A stretch of DNA of 64,000 nucleotides, taken from the NCBI GenBank assembly GCA_964639895.1, contig CAZXEJ010000001.1, positions 1-64,000 of the forward strand. Reading direction: 5' to 3'. This stretch comes from CAZXEJ01 sp964639895 (GTDB lineage Bacteria; Desulfobacterota_D; UBA1144; Nemesobacterales; JADFKM01). This document shows positions 52,043 to 61,953 of the stretch, piece by piece. Under the pieces are notes generated by a model. The model was not told where the DNA came from. It saw only the letters and a list, made by a program, of their open reading frames with translations, and did not search any database. A program made the translations under genes and the position numbers. Each line of letters begins with the position of its first letter. Position 1 is the stretch's first letter.

Positions 52043-52754
52043 TGTGGCTGCGCAGACAGTCCCCACGATCAAGGAGCCGCATCCACTCTCCCCCCCGCTT
52101 CCCACGTAGACGCGGTCTGGCACCGAGTCTCCTTCCAAGCGGGCCGCTCCGGCCGAGCCTTCTTGTCGCGTCACACTACAGCGGGGGATGGCGGCCTACC
52201 TGGGAAGGAGCCACGTGAACGAGCCTTACTCTCGATTCACTCGCTATGTCTCCGGCTGTGCCCGGACGTGCCGTAACGAACGTATCACGCCGCACAAGGA
52301 ACGCCCCCTGAGACGCCACGGCACTCAGGGGCAACACAACGGCGGAGTCGGGCTCTCTTCTAGCCCCACCCGGGGAGGGCCCACCCCTTGTAGGCGGGCC
52401 GAGTACAAACCCGCAGCCCCAATCCACGAAGGCAGGAACCGGAAACGCCCACGGCTGCGCGGGGGGCACTACTACACCCCCCCTCCGTACCGTATAAGCG
52501 AACGAGCGCATCACAAAGGCGGTGCGGTTGACCATACGCTACACCACACGGGGGGCGCGATGCATATAGGCCACGCCACCCGTAAGAAGGGGACGAAGAA
52601 GCACCGCCTTCCAGGCAATGGAACCGATAATGCACGGCGCGAACAGCGGCTCCCGCATCCCAGAAAAAGACTGAGAATCTCGTTGTGTGCGCGCCTGAGT
52701 CCACGCTGTCCACATCGGCAGCGGCAGGGCATGCGGTGTACCCGTCGTCCCCCC
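52043..52754. other. Gene-free region downstream of thiC
   Basis: About 700 bases, C-rich on the plus strand. The missing N-terminal half of the permease pseudogene may once have been here, but I cannot recognise it. Confidence 0.35.
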
Positions 52755-53153
52755 GCCTTGAGGGCCGGTATCGGGGTCGGAATAGGGCTGTTCATAGCGC
52801 TGATCGGCTTCATCAACATGGGTGTCGCAAAGGCAAGCCCAACGACCGTCGTCACACAGGGCCCCATCAACCCGGCCACGGCCGTGGCCTTGGTCGGAGT
52901 GGTGGCTGCCGTCGTGCTAGAGCAGCGGCGTGTGCCGGGAAGCCTGCTCATCGTTATAGTGGCCGTCACGGTCGTATGACTGCTCGCCGGCTGGGTCGCC
53001 ATCTTCATCTTCCTCTATGTCGAAACGTTCGACAGCCTGGGCTCGTTGGCTGCGCTCTGCTATCAGGCGGGTTTCGCTGAGGACGGAAGAATCAAGGGGC
53101 TGAGGGAGATGATGGTGGCCGACGCCGCCGCCACCGTGGTGGGCACCAGCGGA
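52755..53153 (+). pseudogene. Remnant of an NCS2/AzgA-type purine permease
   Basis: Two segments in the same frame match the middle of guanine/hypoxanthine permeases. The first is GIGLFIALIGFINMGVAKASP through ATAVALVGVVAAVVLEQRRVPGSLLI, then a TGA stop at 52977-52979. Directly after it comes IFIFLYVETFDSLGSLAALCYQAG and REMMVADAAATVVGTSG. In intact relatives about 50-60 residues lie between the two, so there is an internal deletion plus the stop. The N-terminal half and the end are not recognisable. Confidence 0.7.
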
Positions 53154-53412
53154 AGCCGAGAAGCTAAGAGTCCCCAACGTACCTGGCACACGACGCCCCC
53201 TACGGCGAGACCAATCCCACCATCAGCCTCGACCCACGCCGGCTCCGGGCTCAGCGCGAACCGCGGAGGCGCAGCCGGCACCCTTACCCACAGAGTGCTC
53301 GCCTCCCACCCAACCCCCCCTACTTGCATGACGTTCGAGGCAGGCGACGGGAAGACCCGCCCCGGAGGCTCACTCGAAATGTATCCCGAGCACACCCGAG
53401 ACCTGCAGCGTC

Positions 53413-53475
53413 CTCCCCGCTACCTGCGTGCTGGGGCGGGAGCGAAAAATTACCCGCCAGCACAAGCGCGGGGAG
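53413..53475. repeat. Long imperfect hairpin, 63 bases
   Basis: CTCCCCGC/GCGGGGAG (eight pairs), an internal loop, GTGCTGG/CCAGCAC (seven pairs), a bulged GG, CGGG/CCCG (four pairs) and a 12-base A-rich loop (53441-53452). A small TCCC-TTC-GGGA hairpin follows. It is unique in the window. Confidence 0.7.
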
Positions 53476-53599
53476 ATCCCTTCGGGAACAAGCCCAGTAC
53501 CGGCTTACCTCCCCCCCCCTTCTGCACCCCGCTAGGCACGCCGCCACCCGCGCCACACCCCGCAGAGTCCGTCCAACCGCCCCAATCACGCAACGGCGG

Positions 53600-53628
53600 T
53601 TGCAACCACCGAGGTTAGTGGGTACATT
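53600..53628 (+). promoter_or_regulatory. Sigma-70 promoter of bpsA
   Basis: TTGCAA (53600-53605), 17 bases, TACATT (53623-53628). Confidence 0.55.
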
Positions 53629-53669
53629 TTTCACGCCCCGAGCCTTTACCCACTACTGGAGAGGAAACG

Positions 53670-54716
53670 ATGAACCTTGCACAGCTTGCAGAACAAGTGA
53701 CAGAAGCCTGCAGCGTCTTCGTGAGCGGAAAAGAAATCGAGAGACTCCTCGGAGCGGTGGCCACAACGGGCGACCTGTGGGAGATCGTCGACAAGGCGGA
53801 TTTTCCCGTGCCGGCGGTTTTCGAGTCCCTGAGGGCGCTCGAACGGGAGGGTCTCGTCACGGTGGCTGGCGACGGCATAAGGCTCACCCCGGCCGGTACC
53901 GAGGCGGCACGCCGCGCCCACACTGTGCGCGACCTTTCGTGCAAGTACTGCGAGGGCAGGGGACTCGACATGGAATCGTTCCCCGAGCTCTGGGAAAGGT
54001 TCGTGCGCGCCCAGAAGGACCGTCCTTCTGCCTCACACCAGTTCGACCAGGGATACGTGACGCCGAGCAGCACATATTCGCGGTTCCTCATAGCCTACGA
54101 GAGGGGCGACGTAGAGGGCAAGGACGTCTTCATCCTGGGAGACGACGACCTGATGAGCATCGTCCTCGGCCTGAGCGGCCTGCCCAACAGCATAACCGTC
54201 GTAGAGATTGACGAGCGGCTGCTTGAGTTCATCGACGCCACCGCCCGCAAGGAGGGATTCGAGGTCAGGCTTGAACAGATGGACCTGCGCAAGGCTCTCT
54301 CGCCCGAACATCACGGCCGCTACGACACCTTCTTCACCGACCCCCCGGAGACGCTTGTGGCCGCCGACGCGTTCGTTGGACGCGGCATAGCGGCCCTCAG
54401 GGCTCCGGGCTCGGCCGGCTACTTCGGGTTCACCCACCGCGAAGCGTCGCTCAGCAAGTGGCACAAGCTGCAGAAGATGCTCCTCGATTACAACGTCGTC
54501 ATCACAGACATCGTCCACAACTTCAACGAGTACGTCAACTGGGGCTACGAGGAGGACACCAAGGCCTGGCGCCTGGCTCCCGTCAAGGTGAGGCCGGCCA
54601 AGAACTGGTACCGGTCGGCCCTCTACAGGCTGGAGGCGCTGCCGGGCTTCAAGGGGAATACGAAGGAGTACGGGGAGCTCAACATACACGAGGATGCCGA
54701 AAGTTCCACCACCTAG
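53670..54716 (+). CDS. bpsA: N4-bis(aminopropyl)spermidine synthase (branched-chain polyamine synthase)
   Basis: A 348-residue aminopropyltransferase that adds two aminopropyl groups to one nitrogen of spermidine, giving a branched polyamine that stabilises nucleic acids at high temperature. It has an N-terminal winged-helix-like region (about 1-90), then CKYCEGRG, HQFDQGYVTP, VFILGDDDLMSIVLGLSGLP, the acidic VVEIDERLLEFID, and the active-site DPPET. The C-terminal acidic tail ESSTT is shared with the archaeal enzyme as I remember it. The family is known from hyperthermophilic archaea and thermophilic bacteria. ATG 53670 follows GGAGAGGA; carB starts 40 bp after the stop. Confidence 0.93.
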   Translation: MNLAQLAEQVTEACSVFVSGKEIERLLGAVATTGDLWEIVDKADFPVPAVFESLRALEREGLVTVAGDGIRLTPAGTEAARRAHTVRDLSCKYCEGRGLDMESFPELWERFVRAQKDRPSASHQFDQGYVTPSSTYSRFLIAYERGDVEGKDVFILGDDDLMSIVLGLSGLPNSITVVEIDERLLEFIDATARKEGFEVRLEQMDLRKALSPEHHGRYDTFFTDPPETLVAADAFVGRGIAALRAPGSAGYFGFTHREASLSKWHKLQKMLLDYNVVITDIVHNFNEYVNWGYEEDTKAWRLAPVKVRPAKNWYRSALYRLEALPGFKGNTKEYGELNIHEDAESSTT

Positions 54717-54756
54717 CATCTCTGCGGGCGTGAGCCCCACGCGGTGAAGCGGACTC

Positions 54757-57700
54757 ATGCCTAGAAGAGAAGACCTCCACAAGATACTTATCATTGGGTC
54801 CGGTCCGATCGTAATCGGGCAGGCGTGTGAGTTCGACTACTCGGGCACGCAGGCCTGCAAGGCGCTCAAGGAGGAAGGGTTCGAGGTTGTGCTGATAAAC
54901 TCCAACCCCGCCACCATAATGACCGACCCCGAATTTTCGGATAGAACGTACATCGAGCCAATAAGGGCCGACGTAGTAGAGAAGATCATCGCCGCCGAAA
55001 GGCCCGACGCGCTGCTTCCCACCGTGGGAGGGCAGACCGCGCTCAATGCAGCCGTCGAGCTGGCCGAGAATGGGGTGCTCGAGCATTGGGGGGTCGAGCT
55101 CATAGGGGCCAGGATCGAGACCATCCGAAAGGCCGAGGACCGCGAGCTTTTCAAGCAGGCCATGCGCAACATAGGGCTCGAGGTGCCCGCGAGCGGCACC
55201 GCCCGCACGATGGAAGACGCCTGGAAGGTGGCCGACCGGCTGGGGTTCCCCCTCATCATAAGACCATCCTTCACACTGGGCGGCAGCGGCGGCAGCATCG
55301 CCTACAACCGAGAGGAGTTCGAAGAACACGCCCGCGCCGGCCTCGCCACAAGCCCGGTGAACGAGATATTGATAGAGCAGTCCGTACTCGGGTGGAAGGA
55401 GTACGAGCTCGAGGTGATGCGCGACGGCGCAGACAACGTCGTCGTCATATGCCCCATAGAAAACTTCGACCCCATGGGCGTACACACGGGCGACAGCATA
55501 ACGGTGGCCCCGGCCCAGACCCTCACCGACAAGGAGTATCAGCGCATGAGGGACGCTTCGCTGGCCATAATGCGCGAGATAGGGGTCGATACCGGGGGAT
55601 CCAACATACAGTTCGCCGTCAACCCCGAGGACGGGCGCATGGTGGTCATCGAGATGAACCCGCGCGTGTCGCGCAGTTCGGCCCTGGCCTCGAAGGCTAC
55701 GGGGTTCCCCATCGCCAAGATTGCGGCCAAACTCGCCGTCGGATACACCCTCGACGAGATTCCAAACGACATAACCCGCTACACGCCGGCCTCGTTCGAG
55801 CCCACCATCGACTACGTGGTGGTGAAGGTGCCTAGGTTCGCATTCGAGAAGTTTCCCCAGACCGAGCCTCACCTGACCACGCAGATGAAGTCGGTGGGCG
55901 AGGCGATGGCGATCGGCCGCACCTTCAAGGAGGCGCTGCAGAAGGCCATCCGCTCGCTGGAGATAGATTCCTACGGTCTCGAGCCCAGGGCCATCGACCC
56001 GGTGGAGATAAAGAGCAACCTGGCCACCCCCAATCCCGACCGCCTCTGGTACGTAGCCGACGCCCTGCGCTGCGGCATAGGTGTGGACGAGATACACTCG
56101 CTCACGCGAATCGACCCCTGGTTCCTGGAAAACATACGGCAGCTGGTCGCCCTCGAAGAGGAGATGAGACGCGCGGCGGCCGGGACGGGGGCCAAGGGAA
56201 GCGGCAACGGCCATTCGGACGGCCTCCCGCTCGACGGGCCCACGCTGCAGAGGGCGAAAAAGTGGGGTTTCAGCGACGCAAGGATAGCGGAGCTGTGCAA
56301 CACCACCGAGGAGGCCGTAAGACGGGCGCGGCTCCACCGCGGAGTGGCGCCGGTGTTCAAGATGGTCGACACATGCGCGGCCGAGTTCGAGGCCTACACG
56401 CCCTACCTCTATTCCACCTACGGCGACGAGGACGAGGCCCCACCCACCGCCAAGCCCAAGGTCGTCATCCTCGGCGGCGGCCCCAACCGCATAGGGCAGG
56501 GGATCGAGTTCGACTACTGTTGCGTGCAGGCCTCGTTCGCCCTGCGGGAAGAGGGCTACGAGACGATAACGGTCAACTGCAACCCCGAGACGGTGAGCAC
56601 CGACTACGACACCTCCGACAGGCTCTACTTCGAGCCCCTCACGCTTGAGGACGCCTCGGCCATCATCGAGAGGGAAAAACCCCGGGGCGTGATCGTGCAC
56701 CTCGGGGGACAGACCCCTCTCAAGCTCGCCATACCTCTGGAGAGGAGCGGCGCCCACGTGCTCGGCACATCGCCCGAGAGCATCGATCTCGCCGAGGACA
56801 GGGAGCGGTTCCGGGACTTGCTGGAGCGGATCGGGCTCAAGCAGGCAACAAGCGGCGTCGCCCGCAGCGAAGAGGAGTCGCTCGAGGTCGCCCGGCGCAT
56901 AGGCTATCCGGTGATGGTGCGGCCATCCTATGTGCTGGGCGGCCGGGCAATGGAGATCGTCTACACGGAGGAGGCTCTCAAGCGCTACATGGCCCAGGCC
57001 GTGAGCGTCTCGCCCAACCACCCGGTGCTCATCGACGAATTCCTGCGCGACGCCAAGGAGCTCGACGTAGACGCCGTGTGCGACGGCCGAACGGTGGTGA
57101 TAGGGGGGGTGCTCGAGCACATCGAGGAGGCGGGCGTACACTCGGGCGACAGCGCCATGGTACTGCCCCCCTTCTCCGTCGACGAGGAGATCGTCGACGA
57201 GATAAAGCGCCAGACCCGCGAACTTGCGCTCGCGCTCGGCGTCAGGGGGCTACTCAACGTACAGTTCGCCGTCCGCGGACGAGACGTCTACGTGCTCGAG
57301 GTCAACCCCAGGGCCAGCCGCACGGTGCCGTTCGTGAGCAAGGCCATAGGGGTGCCGCTTGCAAAGATAGCGACAAAGGTAATGGTCGGTGCGACGCTCG
57401 AGGAACTGGGGTTCACGCGCGAGAAGACCCCCTCTTACTACTGTGTGAAGGAGTCGGTGTTCCCCTTCATCAAGTTCCCGGGGGTGGACACAATACTGGG
57501 CCCTGAGATGAAGTCCACAGGCGAGGTGATGGGCATCGACGCCGAGCTAAGGAAGGCGTTCGCAAAGGCCCAGCTTGCAGCCGGCAACAACCTGCCGCGC
57601 GAGGGTGTGGCGTTCATAAGCGTAAAGGACGACGACAAGCCCCGCATAGTGGAAAGCGCGCGCAAACTGCTCGAGATGGGGTTCGACGTGCTGGCCACCC

Positions 57701-58011
57701 GCGGGACGGCCTCCTTCCTGCGATCGCACGGCATAAGGTGCGAGACGGTCAACAAGGTGTTCGAGGGCCGCCCCCACATAGTGGATCACATAACCAACGG
57801 TCAGGTCCACCTTGTCATAAACACCACACAGGGCGAGGTCGAGATAGCCCAGTCGTTCACCATCCGCCGCTCGGCCCTCACTCACAACGTTCCCTACTTC
57901 ACCACCATCGCCGGGGCCAACGCCGCCGTGAGCGCCATCGAGGCCTTGAGAGAAGAGGGCTTGGGGGTAAGGCCGCTTCAAGAGTACTACAAAATCGGTA
58001 TAATAGAGTAG
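54757..58011 (+). CDS. carB: Carbamoyl-phosphate synthase, large subunit
   Basis: A 1084-residue enzyme making carbamoyl phosphate for pyrimidines and arginine. It has two homologous ATP-grasp halves (first from ILIIGSGPIVIGQACEFDYSG, second from VVILGGGPNRIGQGIEFDYC), an oligomerisation segment around 400-550, and a C-terminal allosteric MGS domain (about 940-1084) with VFEGRPHIVDHITNGQVHLVI. Both halves keep the ATP-site signatures (RPSFTLGGSGGSIA; RPSYVLGGRAMEIV). The small subunit carA, which supplies ammonia from glutamine, is not in this window. It is probably in an operon with bpsA and greA. Confidence 0.96.
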   Translation: MPRREDLHKILIIGSGPIVIGQACEFDYSGTQACKALKEEGFEVVLINSNPATIMTDPEFSDRTYIEPIRADVVEKIIAAERPDALLPTVGGQTALNAAVELAENGVLEHWGVELIGARIETIRKAEDRELFKQAMRNIGLEVPASGTARTMEDAWKVADRLGFPLIIRPSFTLGGSGGSIAYNREEFEEHARAGLATSPVNEILIEQSVLGWKEYELEVMRDGADNVVVICPIENFDPMGVHTGDSITVAPAQTLTDKEYQRMRDASLAIMREIGVDTGGSNIQFAVNPEDGRMVVIEMNPRVSRSSALASKATGFPIAKIAAKLAVGYTLDEIPNDITRYTPASFEPTIDYVVVKVPRFAFEKFPQTEPHLTTQMKSVGEAMAIGRTFKEALQKAIRSLEIDSYGLEPRAIDPVEIKSNLATPNPDRLWYVADALRCGIGVDEIHSLTRIDPWFLENIRQLVALEEEMRRAAAGTGAKGSGNGHSDGLPLDGPTLQRAKKWGFSDARIAELCNTTEEAVRRARLHRGVAPVFKMVDTCAAEFEAYTPYLYSTYGDEDEAPPTAKPKVVILGGGPNRIGQGIEFDYCCVQASFALREEGYETITVNCNPETVSTDYDTSDRLYFEPLTLEDASAIIEREKPRGVIVHLGGQTPLKLAIPLERSGAHVLGTSPESIDLAEDRERFRDLLERIGLKQATSGVARSEEESLEVARRIGYPVMVRPSYVLGGRAMEIVYTEEALKRYMAQAVSVSPNHPVLIDEFLRDAKELDVDAVCDGRTVVIGGVLEHIEEAGVHSGDSAMVLPPFSVDEEIVDEIKRQTRELALALGVRGLLNVQFAVRGRDVYVLEVNPRASRTVPFVSKAIGVPLAKIATKVMVGATLEELGFTREKTPSYYCVKESVFPFIKFPGVDTILGPEMKSTGEVMGIDAELRKAFAKAQLAAGNNLPREGVAFISVKDDDKPRIVESARKLLEMGFDVLATRGTASFLRSHGIRCETVNKVFEGRPHIVDHITNGQVHLVINTTQGEVEIAQSFTIRRSALTHNVPYFTTIAGANAAVSAIEALREEGLGVRPLQEYYKIGIIE

Positions 58012-58117
58012 AGGGGGGGCAGGCGGAAGTCGGCACGGCGCCCGATCGCGCACGTTCCAGATCCGACGGCACGAAACTCATCCCGGTCGATACAAACTCG
58101 AAGCGAGAGTGATCGCC

Positions 58118-58594
58118 ATGACGGTCGAGAGAGTTCCCATAACACCCGACGGCTACAAGAAGCTACAGGAAGAGCTCCGCAGGCTCAAGACCGAGGAGCG
58201 GCCGCGCATAATCGCCATGATCGAGCACGCAAGATCACTCGGCGACCTGTCGGAGAACGCTGAATACGAGACGGCCAAGGACCGGCAGGGCTTCATTGAG
58301 GCCCGCATCAAGGAACTTGAGAGCAAACTCTCGCGCGCCGATGTAATAGACCCGGCCAAGATCACGAACAAGGACCGCGTCGTCTTCGGCGCCAAAGTGA
58401 CGCTCGAAGACGACGAGGAAGGAACGGTGGTCACCTACCAGCTCGTGGGTCCGGACGAATCGGAGCCCGAAAAGGGGTTGATCTCTATCACGTCGCCTCT
58501 GGGAAGGGCGCTTGTGGGCAAGAGCGTGGACGAATTTGTCGAGGTTATGACGCCCGCCGGACGGAAGGAGTACACCATACTGAAGATAGAGTAA
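58118..58594 (+). CDS. greA: Transcription elongation factor GreA
   Basis: A 158-residue protein that rescues backtracked RNA polymerase. The N-terminal coiled coil starts VPITPDGYKKLQEELRRLK and has the acidic tip in GDLSENAEYETAKDRQ. The C-terminal FKBP-like domain ends SPLGRALVGKSVDEFVEVMTPAGRKEYTILKIE. ATG 58118 is chosen over GTG 58109 because it gives the usual length and start. It lies about 100 bp after carB. Confidence 0.95.
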   Translation: MTVERVPITPDGYKKLQEELRRLKTEERPRIIAMIEHARSLGDLSENAEYETAKDRQGFIEARIKELESKLSRADVIDPAKITNKDRVVFGAKVTLEDDEEGTVVTYQLVGPDESEPEKGLISITSPLGRALVGKSVDEFVEVMTPAGRKEYTILKIE

Positions 58595-60080
58595 CGCGGC
58601 ACAGTACGCACAACCCCCGCGGCTCGGGTCGCAGTCTCAGTGACGAAGCCCCCTCAACCACTCTCTTGTAGGGACCCGAAATGTCACGTCTGGGGACCAC
58701 GAAGGGGAAAGAGAGCCGGAGTTGACAATCCTACGAGCACATACGGCCGCTAACTACTGGGCGACGACAGCCACCCGACCCCGCCCGTTGCATCCGCTGC
58801 GGCACAGGAAAGTAGGGGCGGGAAAGAACCTCAGGCGCTCACTCTTCAGCACTTCCATCCCGCCTCGCCTAGCCGCTTGATGTGTCGGATCCACTATCCA
58901 AAATCTCCCGCCGATGCAGGTCACGAAGGCACCCGTCCACCCCACCACGACTCCGCCCGCCGAGGACCCCTTCCTACTCCCGCCATCCCTGGGGAGCCGA
59001 GCAAGGCGGACAACCCCTTCGGCCCCCCCACAGAAGCAGGGGCCTCGCCCAGAACAAGCCGGTAGGCCGGAAAAGCCGCTGCGTCCTCTTCCGCTGAGCC
59101 TCTGCTCAACCCCCCAAGGGCAGGCAACGCACCGGATGCTGGGAAAGGGATCGCCGTGTTCTCTTCGTCACCGCATGCGCCGCCGGAAGCAACTCAATGC
59201 AGCGCCTCGGGCGCGCAAAGACCGAACTCCTCTGGTGGCAAGTTTAACGATACCCCACGCGGCAGCTGCGACCCACAACCACCGAGCTCCGACCCTCAGA
59301 GGAGCACCCAAGGCCGCCCCGCCCCCCGACGCCGGCATCCCCGACCTCGGTCCCCCCAGACACCCCTTAACCCGCACCCAGATCCCGCCTCGCTTCTAGG
59401 GAGATAAACCGTACGCGGCACACTCCGCCCGCCCTCGACACACTCATTCCGGATCATCGACTCCCAGTGGTCGCGCATCCCCTAGCGCCTCTGCTGCGCC
59501 CCCATCGTCCCTCCGCTCCGGGAACCCGCATCCCAGCCCCTTTTCCTCCGCATCTCCCCCGCCTCCGCACTCGAGGCGTCGACAACATACCTGTCTCATA
59601 TGAACGGCCCCAAGACCCGGCACCTTACACGCCGGGAGGATATCGGGCCTTGGGCGAAACGTTCTCTCCCACCCCTCACACGCCGCTCAACCCGCCGTGT
59701 GGGCAACTTAACCGTCGAACACGCCGCCATAACATCAGCCGCGCACACCGTTGCCGACCAGCCCACCCTTCACGCAGGAACAGCCGCCCGCTGGAACACC
59801 TCGATGTTGATTGAAATCGCCCCCCACACGTGTGGATCCCCATCTACTGCTGCCGAGGCAAGTCTATCCCTTGCTCCCCCCAGCACAGACCACTGCAGAA
59901 ACTACTCCCCAGGAATGGAGGTAGTAGAAGAAGTGATACCCACGCGCTTAAGCCTCCGGGAACCCGGAAAGATCAGCACGGAATTCCCGACACCCTTCCC
60001 ACGAGCTGGTAGGCCTCAGCGGATCGCCCCGGGGAAGCCTCGGATCGCGCACTTCACCCCGGCGTAGAGCCCCGACAAGC
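58595..60080. other. Gene-free region of about 1.5 kb
   Basis: No gene, tRNA or pseudogene is recognised. The plus strand is markedly C-rich (for example 32 C against 10 G in 58921-58980). A perfect 12-base palindrome CCACACGTGTGG occurs at 59824-59835. It separates greA from the end of the convergent ATP synthase operon. Confidence 0.5.
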
Positions 60081-60503
60081 TCATCGTGCGACCATGGCCC
60101 TCAGCTCGGCGAGCCTCAGCTCGTTGCGCAACCGCCTCAGTTCGTCTTCGTCCCCGCCGAACTCGGCCAGCTTGGCCCTTACAGCCTCGGCGCTCCTGCG
60201 GGCAGCCTCGCCATCTATATCCTCTGGGCGCTCGACCTCGACCGTAACCACCCTCACCCGGTCGTCCAACACCTCGACGACCCCACCCCACACGACGAAC
60301 CCTTCCTCCGCCGATCCCTGGCGTAGCCGCATCACGCCGGGCGCCACGGTGGAGACGAGCGGCCTGTGTTGGGGCAGAATCTCCATCTCGCCCTTCTCGC
60401 CGGGCACCACCACGCTGTCGACTTCCTTCGAGAGGACCATCTCCGAGGGCTTTATCAGTTCAACCAATACTTTGCCGTTCACCCTGGCCTCCACCGTACG
60501 CAC
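60081..60503 (-). CDS. atpC: ATP synthase F1, epsilon subunit
   Basis: A 140-residue protein: an N-terminal beta-sandwich (VLSKEVDSVVVPGEKGEMEILPQHRPLVS) and a C-terminal helical hairpin rich in Glu and Arg. It links the rotor to the F1 head and inhibits ATP hydrolysis. It is the last gene of the atp operon, 26 bp after atpD. The start is GTG 60503; in-frame GTG codons slightly downstream are alternatives. Confidence 0.93.
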   Translation of the reverse strand: MRTVEARVNGKVLVELIKPSEMVLSKEVDSVVVPGEKGEMEILPQHRPLVSTVAPGVMRLRQGSAEEGFVVWGGVVEVLDDRVRVVTVEVERPEDIDGEAARRSAEAVRAKLAEFGGDEDELRRLRNELRLAELRAMVAR

Positions 60504-60529
60504 TGGATCACGCCGCCCCCCACCACGCT

Positions 60530-61951
60530 CTACATCACGAGGCGCTTGGCCTTCTCGTGGACCTCCTCCAGATTGCCCACCATGTAGAACGCCTGCTCGG
60601 GAAGGTCGTCGACGTTGCCGGCTATGACCTCCTTGAACGACTCGACGGTCTCCTTGATGGGCACGTACTTGCCCGGCGTGCCCGTGAACTGCTCGGCCAC
60701 GCTGAAGGGCTGCGAAAGGAACCGCTGCAGCTTGCGCGCCCTTGCGACCGTTATCTTGTCCTCCTCGGAGAGCTCGTCCATACCTAGGATCGCGATTATC
60801 TCCTGGAGCTGTTTGTAGCGCTGCAATACGCGCTGCACCTCACGGGCCACCCGATAGTGCTCTTCGCCCAATATGTGAGGATCAAGGATCCTCGAGGTCG
60901 AATCCAGCGGATCGACCGCCGGATAGATGCCGAGCTCCGTGAGCTGGCGCGACAGCACGATCGTGCCGTCCAGGTGGGCGAACGTCGTAGCCGGCGCAGG
61001 ATCGGTGAGATCGTCGGCCGGCACGTAGATGGCTTGGACCGATGTGATCGAGCCCTTCACCGTAGAGGTGATCCTCTCTTGTAGCTCACCCAGGTCGGTT
61101 GCCAGCGTTGGCTGGTAGCCCACGGCCGAGGGGATGCGCCCCAGGAGGGCCGAAACCTCGGAACCGGCCTGCGTAAAGCGGAAGATGTTGTCTATGAACA
61201 GCAGCACGTCTTGACCTTCTTCGTCCCTGAAGTATTCGGCCAGCGTGAGAGCCGTAAGTGCCACCCTGGCCCTCGCCCCGGGGGGCTCGTTCATCTGGCC
61301 GAACACAAGGCCCGTGTTCTTGATAACCCCCGACTCCTTCATCTCAAGCCACAGGTCGTTGCCTTCGCGCGTCCTCTCGCCCACGCCCCCGAACACCGAC
61401 ACGCCGCCGTGCTCCTTGGCCACGTTGTTTATGAGCTCCATGAGCAGCACCGTCTTGCCCACGCCGGCGCCGCCGAAGAGGCCTATCTTCCCACCCTTCA
61501 GGAAGGGACAGAGGAGATCGATGACCTTGATCCCCGTCTCGAACACGTCGACGCTGGTGCTCTGTTCCTGGAACGTGGGAGGCGGCTTGTGTATGGGGTA
61601 GCGCTTGGCGGCCTTGATGGGGCCTGCGCCGTCGATGGGCTCTCCCACCACGTTCATCAGCCTACCCAGAGCCTCGGGCCCCACGGGTATGGTGATGGGC
61701 TCACCGGTGTTGTAGGCCTCTTGGCCGCGCTTGAGCCCCTCGGTGGAATCCATCGCTATGCATCTTACACGCTTGCCCCCAAGCTGCTGGGCCACCTCGA
61801 GCACAAGGTTCCACTCCTGGTCGTTTATCATGGGGTTCGTGATCCTGAGCGCCGTGTAGATTTCGGGCAGGTCCCCGTCCTTGAACTCCACGTCCACGAC
61901 GGGGCCGGCTACCTGCAACACTCTTCCCAACTTGCCCGGCTCGATCTCCAT
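60530..61951 (-). CDS. atpD: ATP synthase F1, beta subunit
   Basis: The 473-residue catalytic subunit. Walker A is GGAGVGKTVLLMELI near residue 150, the catalytic glutamate is in GERTREGNDLW, and LADDLTDPAPATTFAHLD-type signature appears as PADDLTDPAPATTFAHLD. Length and motifs are normal. ATG 61951 follows AAGGAGG at the end of atpG, three bases downstream of the atpG stop. Confidence 0.98.
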   Translation of the reverse strand: MEIEPGKLGRVLQVAGPVVDVEFKDGDLPEIYTALRITNPMINDQEWNLVLEVAQQLGGKRVRCIAMDSTEGLKRGQEAYNTGEPITIPVGPEALGRLMNVVGEPIDGAGPIKAAKRYPIHKPPPTFQEQSTSVDVFETGIKVIDLLCPFLKGGKIGLFGGAGVGKTVLLMELINNVAKEHGGVSVFGGVGERTREGNDLWLEMKESGVIKNTGLVFGQMNEPPGARARVALTALTLAEYFRDEEGQDVLLFIDNIFRFTQAGSEVSALLGRIPSAVGYQPTLATDLGELQERITSTVKGSITSVQAIYVPADDLTDPAPATTFAHLDGTIVLSRQLTELGIYPAVDPLDSTSRILDPHILGEEHYRVAREVQRVLQRYKQLQEIIAILGMDELSEEDKITVARARKLQRFLSQPFSVAEQFTGTPGKYVPIKETVESFKEVIAGNVDDLPEQAFYMVGNLEEVHEKAKRLVM

Positions 61952-61953
61952 CT

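Larger units (their letters stand above)
53154..53669. other. Intergenic region upstream of bpsA
   Basis: No gene is seen. It contains a long hairpin (53413-53475) and the bpsA promoter (53600-53628). Confidence 0.45.

Noticed and set aside
53170..53260. Protein-like reading APYGETNPTISLDPRRL after the permease remnant
   Set aside because: Too short, matches no family I know, and the frame has no start; chance is likely.
54679..57141. 820-codon open frame antisense to carB, and similar long frames antisense to gltB, leuS and mnmG
   Set aside because: They mirror well-conserved genes; long antisense frames are expected in GC-rich coding DNA and they show no domains.
58595..60080. Replication-strand switch inferred from the C-rich spacer
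   Set aside because: Other spacers differ (7081-7300 is G-rich on the same strand), so one window cannot support a skew argument.
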